DNA from: Nyssa sinensis
Lineage: Eukaryota > Streptophyta > Magnoliopsida > Cornales > Nyssaceae
DNA length: 64,000 nucleotides
Direction: 5' to 3'
NCBI GenBank assembly: GCA_008638375.1
Contig: CM018043.1
Coordinates: 44,874,333 to 44,938,332, forward strand
The notes below the pieces were generated by a model, which did not search any database, was not told the origin of the DNA, and worked only from the letters and a program-made list of their open reading frames with translations. Of this stretch, positions 46,843 to 59,142 are shown piece after piece. Positions within the stretch are counted from its first letter, which is position 1. The number at the start of each line of letters is the position of its first letter. Made by a program: the position numbers and the translations under genes.

Positions 46843-49800
46843 TGTAATATCCCGACCCGGGATACATCACGTATACCGAGGTAGGTCGGTCAAAATATGT
46901 AACTTGAACGGTAAGATATGTATATCATGGTATTTTCATGGAAATGAATGACTGGGAACTGTAAATGATTGAAATGTATAACCCATGCCGGGCAATGCCC
47001 GAGCAGCCTAGAACTATACCTCGTAATACGTGCACGCACGTAAACCTATGCATGCATACATGCACCCATGAACGTAGACCATGAAATATTAGTGTATACA
47101 TACGTGCCCAGAGTTTGGTATATACGTATATATATGGGTATACGTGTATGTATAAAATATGTATAATCATGAGTTATACATGTATATATATATTATATAA
47201 TGTATTATACCATATATACATATGTGTATATTAAATGAAAACAAAAAGGGAAAGAAAAGAAAATGGGAAAAGGGCTGTTACCAGCCGTGAGTGTGTGAGT
47301 TTTAGGTGAGTGAATATATTATATATGTTATATAAATATGTATATATATATATATATATTCATAAAGTGACATACCTCCACCAACCCTAACCTAGTAGGT
47401 ATGGTGGAGTAAGGTGCAAATCAGAAGAGGTATGGGAGGAGGTATGGCTGTGACAAGATCAGTGGAGTGAGAATTGGGGCAAAGTAATATATGTGTATAT
47501 TATGTAAAAGTGTATCCTTGTGTGGGAGTGAGGAAATCAGAGAGAGAAAAGCCCAAGGAAATCCGAGTGAGTCAAGAGAGAACTCAGAGAACTTTTGGTG
47601 GAATCGGAGGAAGGAACGGAAGGGAAGAGACCCACAAAACAAAGGAAAATCGAAAGTATAGGTAAGCCATTGTTTCTGTTTCGAAATGTTATAGCATGAT
47701 TGATTTATTTTGAATATAGGGTCTAAACAAGCATGAAAAATGGTGTTGATAGGAACAAACTGTACCTCATTTGGTTCACAAATGAGGGAGAAAATCCTAG
47801 TTGCAGGTTCGGAGGATAATCTGAGTTTCACTGATTTTACGTTTAAAACTTTGAAATTAGTTTATGAAAATGATCCTTATAAATGCAGAAACACATTAGA
47901 AATCGATTAGGATCAAAACAGTTGAGAAACAAGCATGAACTTGAGAAAGTAGAGTTGGCCAAAGCCACTGTTTTTCTCTATTTCGTGAGGAATTAGTGGG
48001 TCAAGTTGAAAACTAAGTCTAGAAATAAGATCTATATGAAAAATAGAAGGAAATAGCATTTAAAAATGGTTGGAAAATGATCGAAAACCGGTGACAGTCG
48101 CCGGAGAAGACGACTGCTCACCACCGGAACCCTACCGGAGCAGTGGGGAAGACGACCGGAATGTCGTGAGGCTATCGGGTTAAATTTAAACCGGATCCGG
48201 GTTCGAATTGAGTCAGGACCCGACCGGAAAATGAGTGGGTAAGTAATACTGTGTCGTTTTTGTTTTGAATTTAAATGGATTGGGCTTGTTTGGTAACAGA
48301 GATACAAAATTGAAATTGGGTTTTGAGTTTAACCAAACCTGGGATAAGATAGGAACTGGGATATCGTAATCCGGTTCTTTGGAATGGATTGAACCGTTTG
48401 GTTCAGTGAAGAGGCAGACTGGTTTAGGGTTTCTGGTTCTGAACCAACTGGTTCAGACCGTAGCTTTTGGAAATTATGAACCAGCCCCAAATGTTTTAAG
48501 AAATCTCACTAAGGCCCAAACAAGAAAATTAATAAAATATTAATTTTTACAAAAATGCCCCTATTTCAAATATGGGTCAAACGAAGTCCAAACGATGCAA
48601 ATGAATAGTCAAAATTTATTATCTCGGGCATTCTGAGTCCAATGGTAGGGTCCATTTTATGAGATGGAACCCCAAAGGATAAATACCGTAAAAGTGCAAA
48701 ATGACTATTTTGCCCTTTTTAGTACAAAAGTCTAAATGGAATTCCGCGAAAGCCTAAACTGACTTTCTTCGGCATTCCAGACTCAATGGTAAAGTCTAAG
48801 TTAGTATTTGAGATACTTATGATAGAAAGGCATAAAATTTGATTTATAGAATTTATTCTAAAACGTATTCACTGATATATAGGGAACTCGAAAGGTAAGG
48901 GTACACTCACGGATTTCTGATATAGGACTGCATTAGAGGTAAGTGGATCACTCTCTCTTACATGTGGTGTTTCCACAAGCCAAGTTTATTCTTTTACTGC
49001 CAAGCTCGTACTCTTGAATGTATTGATATCCTTGTGTTCCACAATTCGATATTTTTCTATCTTGTGGACATTTGATTGACTGATGTATCATTGTTATCAT
49101 GTTTCACTGTGCCTTGAAAGTACCACATGTTATTGCTATCCATAATGTGATATTGTTCTATCTTGTGGACATTGATTGACTGCTATATTCATTGTTATCA
49201 TGTTGAACCATGCCTTGAAAGGCCTACTGTTGTATCCTCATTGAATGAATGATATTCCATTTTTATATTCTATGGAATTACTTATGGTCATGACATGTTT
49301 ATGAACACGGGAATTGTGCTCAGTCACAACACCCATTTGATGCTATTTGATTGAATGGGACCTACGGGTCAAGTCCGTGAACGGACAAATGGCAATTCAC
49401 TGGAATTCACTAGAGGGTATGCCAGGCCCCAAAAGATCGAGGGTCTGCCGAACCCTGACACAGAATAACAACATCTCTTATGACTGATAGAACATGATTG
49501 TTGAATTGCTCTATCCCTTATGATTCTTCAAGTCTCGAGGGACTTGCATTGATTAATTTGATTGTGATCAGTTCATTGTGGCAGCACTTCACTGTTGTTA
49601 TATTATCATTGAATTTCTTCATATTGATATTATACCCAATACTTCTGATTATGTATTGTGATTACTGTTCATTGGCCCTTGTGGCAATTGTTTCCATTGG
49701 CCCTCGTGGCAATTATTTTTATTGGCTATTACGGTATCTTATTCTTATGATTGGCTATCATAATCTTATTCATGGATTCATTGATCATCAATACCAGTGT

Positions 49801-50224
49801 TGGAGATCTGCATTTACTTACTGAACTTTGTAGCTCATTCCACCCCACTTACCCCCCATTTCAGGTGATGACGCTGCGAGACCCCAGTAGGAGTCTGAGA
49901 GCGTAGGGGGACATTTTGAAGTACAGTACCAGTCTATGTTAGTTCTCCCATGTATTCACCACCCCCAGGTGCTGGTTACGTTTAGTTCTCATTATGTCTT
50001 ATGTAGAAACTATGTCATGTATTTAATAAACTTCCGCTGTTTAAATTATTTAAAAGACTTCCGCTGGATTACTGTAATTGATAAAGATTTTCGCTGTTCA
50101 TTGTTTAAAATTTTAGTACATTGCATATTAGTACTATGATACAGGAATGGAAAAAGTAGGGACGGCCTTTCGGGTCGGCCCCGCGACACGAGATTCCGCA
50201 TAGGGTGGGTTTTAGGTCGTGATA
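46843..50224 (+). repeat. 3' LTR of the Tekay element
   Basis: Nearly identical to 38699-42076. The last bases read CGTGATA instead of CGTGACA. Modules are at 48624-48660 and 48769-48799, the donor-like site at 48938/48939 and the acceptor-like site at 49864. Confidence 0.95.
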
Positions 50225-53200
50225 ATACATGTCTCAGAAGACGACAGAAGATATGCGGTGCCATAAGGAGAAACGTGTTGCTGAGAAAAATGTATATAGG
50301 CATCCAGCAGATTCTCAATCTTAGGCTGAGTTTGATAGAAATCATGAATGGTTTGCAAATGAGCCACGTAATGTCCGACTTGGGCTGGCTAGCGACGGTT
50401 TCAATCCGTTCAGTGACATGAGTAATGCCTACAGCATGTGACCGGTGTTGCTTGTGCCGTATAACTTGCCCCCATGGAAATGTATGAAAGAACCATTTAT
50501 CTTCATGTCGTTGCTTATTCTAGGGCCGAAGTCTCCTGGTAATGAAATTGATGTGTACTTGCATCCTTTAGTAGATGAGTTGAAGGAATTGTGGGAGGTT
50601 AGGAGTGGAGGCATACGACGTCTCTAAGAATGAGACATTTCAATTGCATACAACATTACTGAAGACCATAAATGACTTTCCAACATACGGGAACTTGTTT
50701 GGGTAGAGCACTAAGGGGTATCTGGCATGTCCGATTTGCAATAAGGATGCATGTTCCCTACATTTGTCCAATCGGAAGAAGATATGCTACATGTGCCATC
50801 ATCATTTTCTACTGCCATCCCATGGCTGGCGAAATCGGCAGAAGCATCTGTTTGATGAAAAAATTGAGTACAAATTGTCACCTCCATTGTTGTTTGGCAA
50901 AGACGTGTTGGTGCAATCCAACCAGTAAGGTTTGGGAAGATACCGGGTACTAAGAAGAGGAAGCGTACTAATGTGGAGTTAAATTGGACGAAGAATAGCA
51001 TATTTTTTGATTTGCCGTACTAGGAGACCCTTAAGTTGAGGCACAATTTGGATGTTATGCACATCAAGAAGAACATCTGTGATAATGTGCTGGGAACTTT
51101 AATGAACATTAAAGGGAAGACGAAGGATACTGTTAAAGCCCGGTTGGACTTGCAGAAGCTAGAAATTGGAAAGAGCTGCACTAATACGTAGCGGTGATAA
51201 ATATATCGTGCCTCCTGCACAGTAAATGTTATCATCCGCAGAGCGAATGAGGATTTGCGAGTGGTTTAAATCGGTGAAGTTCCCAGATGGATGCACATCA
51301 AATATATCTCGGTGTGTAAATGTTATAGATGAGAAAATATCTGGATTGAAGAGTCATGACTGCCATGTCCTTTTACAATGACTATTTCCAGTTGCACTAC
51401 GTGGATATCTCACCGATGACATATCAACTACATTGAATGAGTTGGGCTGCTTCTTTAGAAAATTATGTGCGAAGACGTTGAATTTGGAATTACTTGAAAA
51501 GCTCAAAAGGGATGTTTTCGTGATCCTCTACAAGTTGAAAAAGATTTTCCCTCCAGCTTTCTTTGATGTAATGGTCCACTTAGCTGTGCATTTGCCTCAT
51601 GAGGCAAAAATTAGCGAACCTATCCAATACTGTTGGATGTATCCAATAGAAATGTACATTTAATTTTATGAATTGTGTTATCTATCCATCCTAACTATTT
51701 TAATGTATAACTGATTAATTATTAAAATGGATATTTGCACACATTGAAGCATTATGTGCGTAACAAAGCACGACTAGAAGGGTCAATTGTTAAGACTTAC
51801 GTTGATATTGAATGTCTCACCTTCTACTATATGCATCTTGAAAATATTAAGACAAGGTTTAATCATCAACAGAGAAATTCTTATAGATGTCCAAGGCAGC
51901 AACGAACTGGCCTTGCGGTATTTGCACACATTGAAGCATTATGTGCGTAACAAAGCACGACTAGAAGGGTCAATTGTTGAGACTTACGTTGATGTTGAAT
52001 GTCTCACCTTCTAGTCTATGCATCTTGAAAATATTAAGACAAGGTTTAATAGTCAACAGATAAATTCTTATAGATGTCCAAGGCAGCAACGAACTGGCCT
52101 TGCGGTGTTTAATTAGAATGTGCGGCCAATAGGTGCCCGTATATATGAATGGTGTCATCCTCAAGAGTTGGAAAAAGCCCGCTATACGTGCTCAACAACT
52201 GCGATGAGACATTGCCATATTTTAAGTAAGTTTATCGAAATCATTGTAATACTACGTTAGTACACAAATGTAAGTTACATATAACATATCTCATGTTATG
52301 CAGTGAGCATACGATCGAGCTTCAGAGAGAACATGTATCAAGTTCTAATCTAGAGCAAAGACAACAAAATTTGTTTCCAAAGTGGTTCGAAGAACGTGTA
52401 AGAATAGGTTTCAATTAATTGTAACTATATTAGTTAATGCATTTGTATTCAATTAATTTTGTACTTGTATTGAATTAATAGATGAAGCTATTACGCCACC
52501 AACAATCTCCTGAGGCGTATGATCAATTATATTCCTTGGCATGTGGTCCTGATCAAAGGATATCCCGTTACACCGGTTTAATTATGGATGGTGTTTGATT
52601 TCATACGAGGGAACGTGAGGTTAGTCGACGAACACAGAATAGCGGGGTCCTTCTTCAGGGAGATGGTGACGCAGGACAAACTGTAGAGTACTATGGTGTT
52701 TTACAAGACATCATATAGTTATATTATTGCGACGGTCATTCTGTGTATATTTTTAAATATGATTGGTGGGATGTAAGTAATAAGAAGACTGGAATGCAGA
52801 TCGATAAACACTTCATAAGTGTTAATACGTCACGTACGACATTTAAAGATGATCCGTATGTTTTGATATTTCAAGCAAAACAAGTTTTCTATTTGAAGGA
52901 CACAAAAATCAGAGGTGATTGGCATGTTGTCCAAAAAATAAAATCTAGAAATGTTTATGATGTACTAGAAGTTGGCGAGGCAGATGAAGACTTGGAGAGG
53001 ATTGAGGAGGCACTACAAGAAGAGTCTCAATCTGCCCACGATGATGTTGTCCGGCATGATCAGGAAGATGTTACTTTGTATCGGTTGAATAGAATTGATG
53101 TAGAACTAGATCATGTCGTAGCTTCCGATGTCACCAATACCACACAATTAGATCTGAGAGATGCAATTTTCATTAATGATGATAATGACAAGGAAAGTGA

Positions 53201-53285
53201 TTTTGATGATGATAGATTGTTAGAGTATTGTACTGCGAATGAAGAAATTTCAAGAACAGATGATGATACAGACTCAGATGAATAA
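50225..53285 (+). pseudogene. CACTA tnp2-type transposase, 3' part
   Basis: It continues the frame interrupted by the Tekay element. The Transposase_21 region (50230-51150) has MRCHKEKR, HEWFANEPRNVRLGLASDGF near 50340-50410, YNLPPWKCMKEP near 50460 and LDVMHIKKNICDN near 51050. DUF4218 (about 51230-51660) has KLCAKTLNLELLEKL and MVHLAVHLPHEA. DUF4216 (about 52690-52960) has YYGVLQDII and YDWWDV, with an acidic tail to the stop at 53283-53285. Stops occur near 50325, 50440, 50703 and 51020, and a frame change near 50600. A 187-bp tandem duplication follows DUF4218. The gene family is certain; the copy is non-functional. Confidence 0.9.
51734..52105. repeat. 187-bp tandem duplication within the transposase
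   Basis: Two copies (51734-51920 and 51921-52105) start TTTGCACACATTGAAGC and end GGCCTTGCGG, with about seven differences. The period, 187, is not a multiple of three, so the duplication itself changes the frame. Confidence 0.93.
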
Positions 53286-53451
53286 TTGTAATAGGTGTTA
53301 CTTGTGTTAAGATCAAGTGTAATGGATTTTCAATTTTATGATGCAATGGATATTCAATTTTATGATGCAGATATTCATTTTTACTTCAATAAGGATTTTA
53401 GTTTTTATGATTAAACAGAAACAATTTTATTTTTAAACTTTCTTTGTAGAT

Positions 53452-54908
53452 ATGGTTGGACCAAGTTCACGCAGACGCACAGTTATGATGAACCCATCGA
53501 CCACTTCCCTCCCATCTGCAAGGTCGACCAATCCTACCGTCGATGGTATGCATAGTTCCCCTTTTTATTAATGATTATTAATTTTTTCTAAAGCTTCGGC
53601 CACCACATCTAGACGAGGGCGCGATAGGTCTAAGAACCGAAGTTTGCAGGCTCAGATGGAGGCAGCAGGAGGCGCACGACTTTGGATTGAGCTACCTCCG
53701 GGCTTGCTGAAGCCCGTTGGTGGGTGGGCACAACAGTTCACCATTGTGATCGGCATCATTTGCTGACTACGCGCCCCATTCCATATTAGTGACTAGAATC
53801 TCATCACTGACGATGAGCGACGGTATAGTCATGCACATATCCTGGTATGTCTTTTATTATTGTATTCAACTAAATTTTAAGATATCTAATGTCGTAATGT
53901 TTTGACAATAACATGTTTTACAGGAGAAGTTTGACATCAATCTCCACTTGCCTCATGTCGTGAAGGCAGTGGACCGTTACTTGGGAGCCCGTTTCAAGGA
54001 CTATCGACCCAAGCTCCACATACACTATGACTCGGAGGTGGCAGCCGGTAGAGAGCCTCGCAACAGACCCTACAAAGGGGTGACGGTGGAGGATTGGATG
54101 TTACTATGCGACCGGTTCGCTAGTAATGCATTCCAAGTAAAAATTGTCAAAATTACTTTTGTTATATGATAAATCATTGTCATTTATACTAACCTTCTTT
54201 GTTTTGGCCAAGTGTAGGAACTTAGTAAGAAAAATAGCGAGAACAGAAGCAAGCAAAAGGTGACCCACTGTGGTGGATCACGTTCTTTTGTTAGGTATAG
54301 GCATGAGATGGTAAGTTAATAAATTTATCAATTTCTTATTGTATAATGTATTCATAAAATCAATCTTCACAAGCTTCTATTTATTTTCTCCAGCGAGACC
54401 AGGAGACCGGTGCACCACCCAGCCCCATTGATTTGTGGCACAGGACGCACTACAACCCCAAGAAGGGTTGGACTGGGCCTGAAGCACAGCGGCTCTATGT
54501 AAGTTATTTATGTATATATACCAGTATTACTAATTTAATATTAATCTAAAGTTATAAAAGTAGTAACATATATTTATGTTTTTATGGGAGGAGATGGTCC
54601 AGCTGCGTGCTCAGCCGAACCCTGAGGGTGAGGATCCACCAACCGATGACCAGATATGGGAGACTGTTCTGGGTAAGAGGCACGGATATGTGCGAGGCTT
54701 AGGGAGTGGGATGAAGCCGACAACATCGTCCTCTACCGTTAAGAACGATGCTAGGTTCCACGAAGCCACCCAGAGAGTTGAGGCTGCTGAGAAATGGAAT
54801 GCACAGCTGGAGCAGATGATGAAAGAGCTCCAGGCTCGCCAGACCTAGCTAGAGACTCTTATGCAGACAGTTCTCAGCCAGCAAGGAGGCTCTGTTCAGC
54901 CTTGGTAA
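53452..54908 (+). pseudogene. CACTA Transposase_24-type (TNPA-like) gene, six exons
   Basis: Exons with consistent GT..AG introns can be traced at 53452-53545, 53594-53844, 53934-54136, 54218-54310, 54394-54498 and 54591-54908. An acceptor-like TTTGTAG lies just before the ATG. Exons 3-5 carry the plant En/Spm Transposase_24 pattern: VTVEDWMLLCDRF, then NSENRSKQKVTHCGGSRSF, then PIDLWHRTHYNPKKGW. The last exon encodes a helical, probably coiled-coil tail. Exon 2 has two stops (near 53765 and 53793) and the last exon has TAG at 54846-54848. In this family the protein binds subterminal repeats and assists transposition. Confidence 0.85.
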
Positions 54909-55009
54909 GTTTTTAAAATTAATTACTTTGGTGTATTTATTATTTATAGAAAATTTTAAGTAAAAAAAAAAAAAAAAAGGATTTCAACCTAACGGCCTAG
55001 AAAACACAT

Positions 55010-57570
55010 GACACAGTTCTAATGACCTTTAAAAACTTATGTAACAACGCCCGATTTGAAACTTTTGCAAGTTTCAGCTTCAAAAAGGCCCATTTTGGGG
55101 TTTTGACAGACCAAAACACTGGATATCGGCCTACCAACCCTGAAACCTAATCATACACCTCAAAAATGATAAAATAAACTTGCATGAACTTATAGCACTC
55201 GGTTCAGATGCCCGGTTTGAAACTTATACAAGTTTCAGCTCTAAAAAGGCCCATTTTGGGTTTTGATTGACCAAAACATCAGATATCGGCTTACCAACCC
55301 CGAAAGCCCATCACACACCTCACAAATGACAAAATAGACTTGCAAGAACTTACGGCAATTAGTTCGGATGCCCGGTTTGAAACTTATGCCAGTTTCAGCT
55401 CCAAAAAGGCCCATTTTGGGGTTTTAACAGACCAAAATACTAGATATCAGCTAACTACACTGAAACCCCATCACACACCTCAAAAATGATAAAATAGACT
55501 TTCACAAACTTAAGGCACTCGGTTTGGATGCCGGGTTTGAAATTTTTGCAAGTTTCAACTCTAAAAAGGCCCATTTTGGGGTTTTGACGGACCAAAATAT
55601 TGGATATCAGCCTAACTATATCAAAACCCCATCACACACCTCAAAAATGATAAAATATACTTACACAAACTTATGCCACTCGGTTCGGATGCCCGGTTTG
55701 AAACTTTTGCAAGTTTTAGCTCCAAAAAGGCCCATTTTAGGGTTTTGACGGACCAAAATGTTGGATATCGGCCTAACTACACCAAAAACCCATCACACAC
55801 CTCAAAAATGATAAAATAGACTTGCACAAACTTACGGCACTCGGTTCGGATGCCCGGTTGGAAACTTATGCAAGTTTTAGCTCTAAAAAGGCCCATTTTG
55901 GGGTTTTGATGGACCAAAATGCCAGATATCAGCCTAACTACACCGAAACCCCATCACACACCTCAAAAATGATAAAATAGACTTGTACAAACTTATGGCA
56001 CTCAGTTCGGATGCCCAGTTTGAAACTTATGCAAGTTTCAGCTCCAAAAATGCCTATTTTAGGGTTTTGACTAACCAAAATGCCGGATATCAACCTAACT
56101 ACACTGAAACCCCATCACACACCTCAAAAATGATAAAATATACTTGCAAGAACTTACGACACTTGGTTCGAATGCCCGATTTTAAACTTATGCAAGTTTC
56201 AGCTCCGAAAAGGCCCATTTTGGGGTTTTGACGAACTAAAATGCCAGATATTACCTAAATACACCAAACCAAATCACACACCTCACAAATAATAAAATAG
56301 ACTTCCACGAACTTACGACACTCGGTTCGGAAGCCCGGTTTGAAACTTTTACAAGTTTCAGCTTCAAAAAGGCCTATTTTGGGGTTTTGATGGACCAAAA
56401 CATCGAATATCGACCTACCAACCCTAAAACCCCATCACACACCTCAAAAATGATAAAATAGACTTGCACCAACTTACGTCACTAGGTTCGGATGCACGGT
56501 TTGAAACTTTTGCAAGTTTTAGCTCCAAAAAACCCCATTTTAGGATTTTGACAGACCAAAACACCGAATATCAGCCTACCAACCCTAAAACCCCATCACA
56601 CACCTTAAAAATTATAAAATAGACTTGCACGAACTTATGACACTCAGTTTGGATATCGGCATACCGACCCTAAAACCCCATTACACACCTCAAAAATGAT
56701 AAAATAGACTTATAAAAACTTACATCACTCGATTCGGATGCCCGGTTTGAAACTTATGCAAGTTTCAGCTCTAAAAAGGCCCATTTTAGAGTTTTGACCG
56801 ACCAAAACACTGGATATCAGCCTACCGACCTGAAAACCCATCACACACCTCAAAAATGATAAAATAAACTTACACAAACTTACGAAACTCGGTTCAGATG
56901 CCCGGTTTGAAACTTACGCAAGTTTTAGCTCCAAAAAGGCCCATTTTGGGGTTTTGACCGACCAAAACACCAGATATCAGCCTACCAACCTAAAAACCCA
57001 TCACACACCTCAAAATGATAAAATAGACTTGCACGAACTTACGGAACTCGGTTCGGATGCCTGGTTTGAAACTTATGCAAGTTTTAGGTCCAAAAAGGCC
57101 CATTTAGGGGTTTTGATGAACCAAAATACCGGATATCAGCCTAAGTACCCCGAAACGCCATCACACACCTCATGAATGATAAAATATACTTGTAAAAACT
57201 TATGGAACTCGGTTCGGATCACCGGTTTGAAACTTAGGCAAGTTTTTGCTTCAAAAAGACCCATTTTAGGGTTTTGACGGACCTAAACACCGGATATCAA
57301 CCAAACGAGCCCAAAACCCCATCAAACACCTCAAAAATGATAAAATAAACTTGCACGAACTTACGGCACTTGGTTCGGATCAACAGTTTGAAACTTATGC
57401 AAGTTTTTGCTCCAAAAAGGCCCATTTTGGGGTTTTGACGGACCAAAATGCCGGATATCGGCCTAACTATCCCGAAACCCTATCACACCCCTCACAAAAG
57501 ACAAAATAGACTACCACAAACTTATGACAATCAGTTCAGATCAGTGGTTTGCAACTTATGCTACTTTATG
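55010..57570. repeat. Satellite-like tandem array, period about 160 bp, 15 copies plus a partial
   Basis: The block AAAAAGGCCCATTTTGGGG recurs near 55085, 55245, 55404, 55564, 55724, 55887, 56047, 56209, 56370, 56529, 56775, 56935, 57094, 57254 and 57416. A copy missing much of its middle lies near 56640-56700. Each unit also has ACCAAAA..GGATATCGGCCTA, CCCATCACACACCTCAAAAA and CTCGGTTCGGATGCCCGG. Copies differ by substitutions and 1-3 bp indels. Open frames in it are short and composition-driven. It is inside the CACTA, between the second gene and the right subterminal repeats. Confidence 0.95.
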
Positions 57571-57978
57571 CCATTCTTATTATTTATGCATGCAAAAAAA
57601 AAAAACTATTCACATTCTATGTTCACATATATTTAATAATTATTCTAATATATATCATTTAATCTTTATTTCAAATTGATGGGGATTATTGCGCCGCCTT
57701 TATGTTTTGCATCGGGACTTGTTATTTTTATTTTTATTTTTTTCTTTTCATGGACATCTGTAGTTACATTTTTTGAGACAATTTTTTTCTATTTATTATT
57801 AAATTGTACTTTTACAAATGTACGTAATTCGTATAATATATATATATATATGAATGCATTTTTCTTTTTTAATATATTCATTTCAGACTGTTTGGATTTT
57901 ATTGTATATCAGGATGATTGATACAGGTTTAAACATGAATAAAACAACAAATAAAACAAACCAAATATGGTTGAAAAA
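57571..57978. other. AT-rich CACTA segment, no gene
   Basis: Contains A runs and a short TA microsatellite at about 57836-57852. No domain was seen in its open frames. Confidence 0.5.
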
Positions 57979-58580
57979 AAAAAAAACCTTTTAGCAACGC
58001 ACACAAAGGCGTCGCTAAAAGCAAAGAAATAAATTTATAGCGACGCTTCATATTCGTCGCTAAAGAATGCCAATACAGTATTAGCGACGCACAAAAGGTG
58101 TCGCTAAAGTTTATAATTAGCTATGCACATAGTGTGCGTAGCTAAAAGCTACTATTAGCGATGCATAAGGAGGGCGTAGCTAAAAGCTACTATTGGCGAT
58201 GCACGATGAGCGTCGCTAATGGTAACCTTTAGCTATGCACACTTGGCGTCGCTAAAGGTTACAATTAGCGATGCACACAGTGTGCGTAGCAAATAGATAC
58301 TATTAGCGACGCTCAGCATGCGTCACTAATGGTAGCCTTTAGCGACGACCATTGTGTCCGTGTATAGTATTTGCGACGTCCATACCCAATTATTAGCGAC
58401 ACCATGTGAACGTCGCTAATAGTTATCTTTAGCGACACATACAAGTTTGTGTGTTGCTAATAGTATTGACGACACGACTATTTGTGACGCCTTTAGCGAC
58501 GCCCATATGTGCATCACTAAAGCTCTTTAGCGATATATTTTGTTACTATTAGCGACGCACGCATGCCTTTTCCTATAGTG
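57979..58580. repeat. CACTA right subterminal and terminal repeats
   Basis: More than a dozen copies of TTAGCGACGC or its complement GCGTCGCTAA occur, mostly as facing pairs that could form short hairpins. They end in CCTATAGTG. The motif matches the left end at 34640-34970. Confidence 0.92.
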
Positions 58581-58583
58581 AAC

Positions 58584-59142
58584 ACCCTACCGAGCTCAGG
58601 ATAAGAAACTACATTCGACAAGGAAACTGGCACTTTTAGATATCGTTCAAGCGCAATGTCCAAAAGAAGTCAGAATTCCAGGGTTGACGCCTTGATAAGC
58701 ATGGCCTTTCATCTCAAGGTAGAAGGAGATTCTACACTGAAGATCTCTCACCAGCCAAGGTCGAGCATAGAAGAAGTTCAGACATACCAGGTTACCGAAC
58801 ATACCTAAAATTGGATGACTCCCATCCTCCAATATATAGAAACAGGGTAGCTCCCAAAAGACAAAAACATGGCCAAAAGAATTCGAATCAGGGCAGCTTG
58901 GTACCTGGTCTCAAATGGGAAGCTCTATCGCAGATCTTACTCTCTACCCTTGCTGTAGTGCCTGACCCTAGAAGAATTTTAGTATGTCCTGACCGAAATA
59001 CATGAAGGAATCTGCGGCAACCATAATAGGGGCAGAAGCATAACCCACCGAGCTTTAACACAGGTCTACTATTGGCCCAATATGCTGAAGCAGGCCAAGG
59101 AGTACGTCCAGAAGTGTGACAAATGCCAAAGATTTGCTCTAT
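58584..59142 (+). pseudogene. Tat remnant: LTR joined to RNase H tail and integrase zinc domain
   Basis: 58584 to about 58660 continues the Tat LTR interrupted at 34630. Near 58660 it changes directly to sequence matching 16070-16545 of the Tat element: the end of archaeal-type RNase H (DALISMAFHL), the linker, and the integrase zinc domain up to CDKCQRF near 59125. The several kilobases between LTR and RNase H are missing. A TAA, a TAG and other changes break the frame. The piece ends where TGTAACACCCCGACC begins at 59143. Confidence 0.85.

Larger units (their letters stand above)
38694..50229 (+). mobile_element. Tekay/Del-type Ty3-gypsy chromovirus, near-complete
   Basis: LTRs lie at 38699-42076 (3378 bp) and 46843-50224 (3382 bp), with TSD ATACA at 38694-38698 and 50225-50229. 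A primer site matches initiator-Met tRNA complement and the PPT is AAGGGGGTAAGAA. The internal region encodes Gag, protease, RT, RNase H, integrase and a C-terminal chromodomain. Long LTRs and the chromodomain place it in the Tekay/Del lineage. In the first 840 LTR bases I counted about a dozen differences, so it is the youngest retroelement here. It sits inside the CACTA transposase gene. Only a few point changes disable it. Confidence 0.96.
34631..58580 (+). mobile_element. CACTA (En/Spm) DNA transposon, 24 kb with nested insertions
   Basis: The left end begins CACTACAAAAAAAAG and the right end finishes CCTATAGTG (CACTATAGG on the minus strand). The 3-bp TSD AAC is at 34628-34630 and 58581-58583. 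Both ends carry subterminal repeats built on TTAGCGACGC. Inside are a tnp2-type transposase and a Transposase_24-type gene, both with stops and frameshifts. Foreign insertions inside it are an 11.5-kb Tekay retrotransposon and an 809-bp hAT MITE. Without them the element is about 11.6 kb. It interrupts a Tat LTR. Confidence 0.95.

Noticed and set aside
50672..50953. 93-residue open frame in the CACTA transposase
   Set aside because: The recognisable Transposase_21 reading is in another frame at the same place; this one is a shadow.
55010..57570. Short open frames with repeated peptide sequence
   Set aside because: They run across satellite units, change frame with 1-3 bp indels, and have no start context or domain.
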